NCBI RefSeq assembly: GCF_036324505.1
Contig: NC_086357.1
Span: 27,560,293 to 27,624,292 of the forward strand
Source: Eleginops maclovinus
Taxonomy: Eukaryota; Chordata; Actinopteri; Perciformes; Eleginopidae
Reading direction: 5' to 3'
Length of the DNA stretch: 64,000 nucleotides
Part shown: one piece after another, positions 63,801 to 64,000 of the stretch
Numbering within the stretch: the stretch's first letter is position 1
Layout: each line of letters begins with the position of its first letter
Program-made: the position numbers and the translations under genes
The notes under the pieces: generated by a model
The model's input: the letters and a program-made list of their open reading frames with translations, nothing else
Database searches by the model: none
What the model was told of the DNA's origin: nothing

Positions 63801-64000
63801 TTCTTCAGAAATGTCAATCCTAGAGTCCAAGGAGTTGTCTTTAAATGTCTGAAATACACTTTATTTTATAAACCAGAAGCAGAAAACAAACCAATGATTA
63901 GTTGTCTGTCGCTTGATTGGTTTTAATTATCTTGGCATTTTTAGTTTAGGGTGTCACTCTCAGCTCGTTGCGGTCAGGAAGAAGCTTTCACTCAAAGACG
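63801..64000. other. Right edge, gtpbp6 intron or upstream
   Basis: No exon could be recognised. The remaining N-terminal gtpbp6 exons must lie beyond 64000. Confidence 0.4.

Overview
This window is vertebrate nuclear DNA, almost certainly from a percomorph teleost fish. The evidence is split genes with GT-AG introns, abundant (CA)n/(TG)n microsatellites, tRNA-headed SINEs, an L2-type LINE end and several repeat families typical of spiny-rayed fishes. The species cannot be named from sequence alone.

Layout: slc9a7 (endomembrane Na+/H+ exchanger NHE7) lies on the minus strand at 51-19306, with its 3' exons beyond the left edge. After a 4.2 kb repeat-rich intergenic stretch come rp2 (23503-32288, +) and jade3 (CDS 38500-46160, +), then two tandem plcxd1-like PI-PLC X-domain genes (51258-54089 and 55901-58283, both +). 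gtpbp6 (60575-63540, -) converges on them and loses its 5' exons at the right edge. slc9a7-rp2-jade3 reproduces human Xp11.3 in order and orientation. plcxd1-gtpbp6 reproduces the convergent pair in human PAR1 (Xp22.33). Here the two blocks are joined. The genes do not form one pathway: they serve organelle pH, ARL-dependent ciliary trafficking, HBO1 histone acetylation, phosphodiesterase activity of unclear substrate, and mitochondrial ribosome biogenesis.

All exon boundaries were placed by matching splice sites to conserved protein sequence and codon phase. Four exons carry one base too many relative to phase and family: slc9a7 exons 7 and 12, jade3 exon 9 and the first plcxd1 copy's exon 4. 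All four are +1, mostly in or beside homopolymers, so residual sequencing error is more likely than gene death. slc9a7 has three minor-spliceosome (U12) donors, one in an AT-AC intron, plus a 150-nt intron whose two ends are complementary (CA)n and (TG)n.

The most unusual signal is a 57-bp minisatellite in four separate arrays (about 42 units). In rp2, plcxd1 and gtpbp6 it lies in an intron next to an exon, always sense to the host gene. Every unit carries a back-to-back 3'/5' splice-site-like junction (CAG|GTGTAT), and in gtpbp6 the array is essentially the whole intron. Other notable structures are four diverged tandem copies of the rp2 exon-1 donor region, a 72-bp minisatellite in jade3 that grew from the interior of a MITE whose parent copy sits in the same gene, a 40-bp array of ETS-like sites in jade3 intron 1, and a 2.1 kb composite hAT-like insertion in a formerly short jade3 intron.
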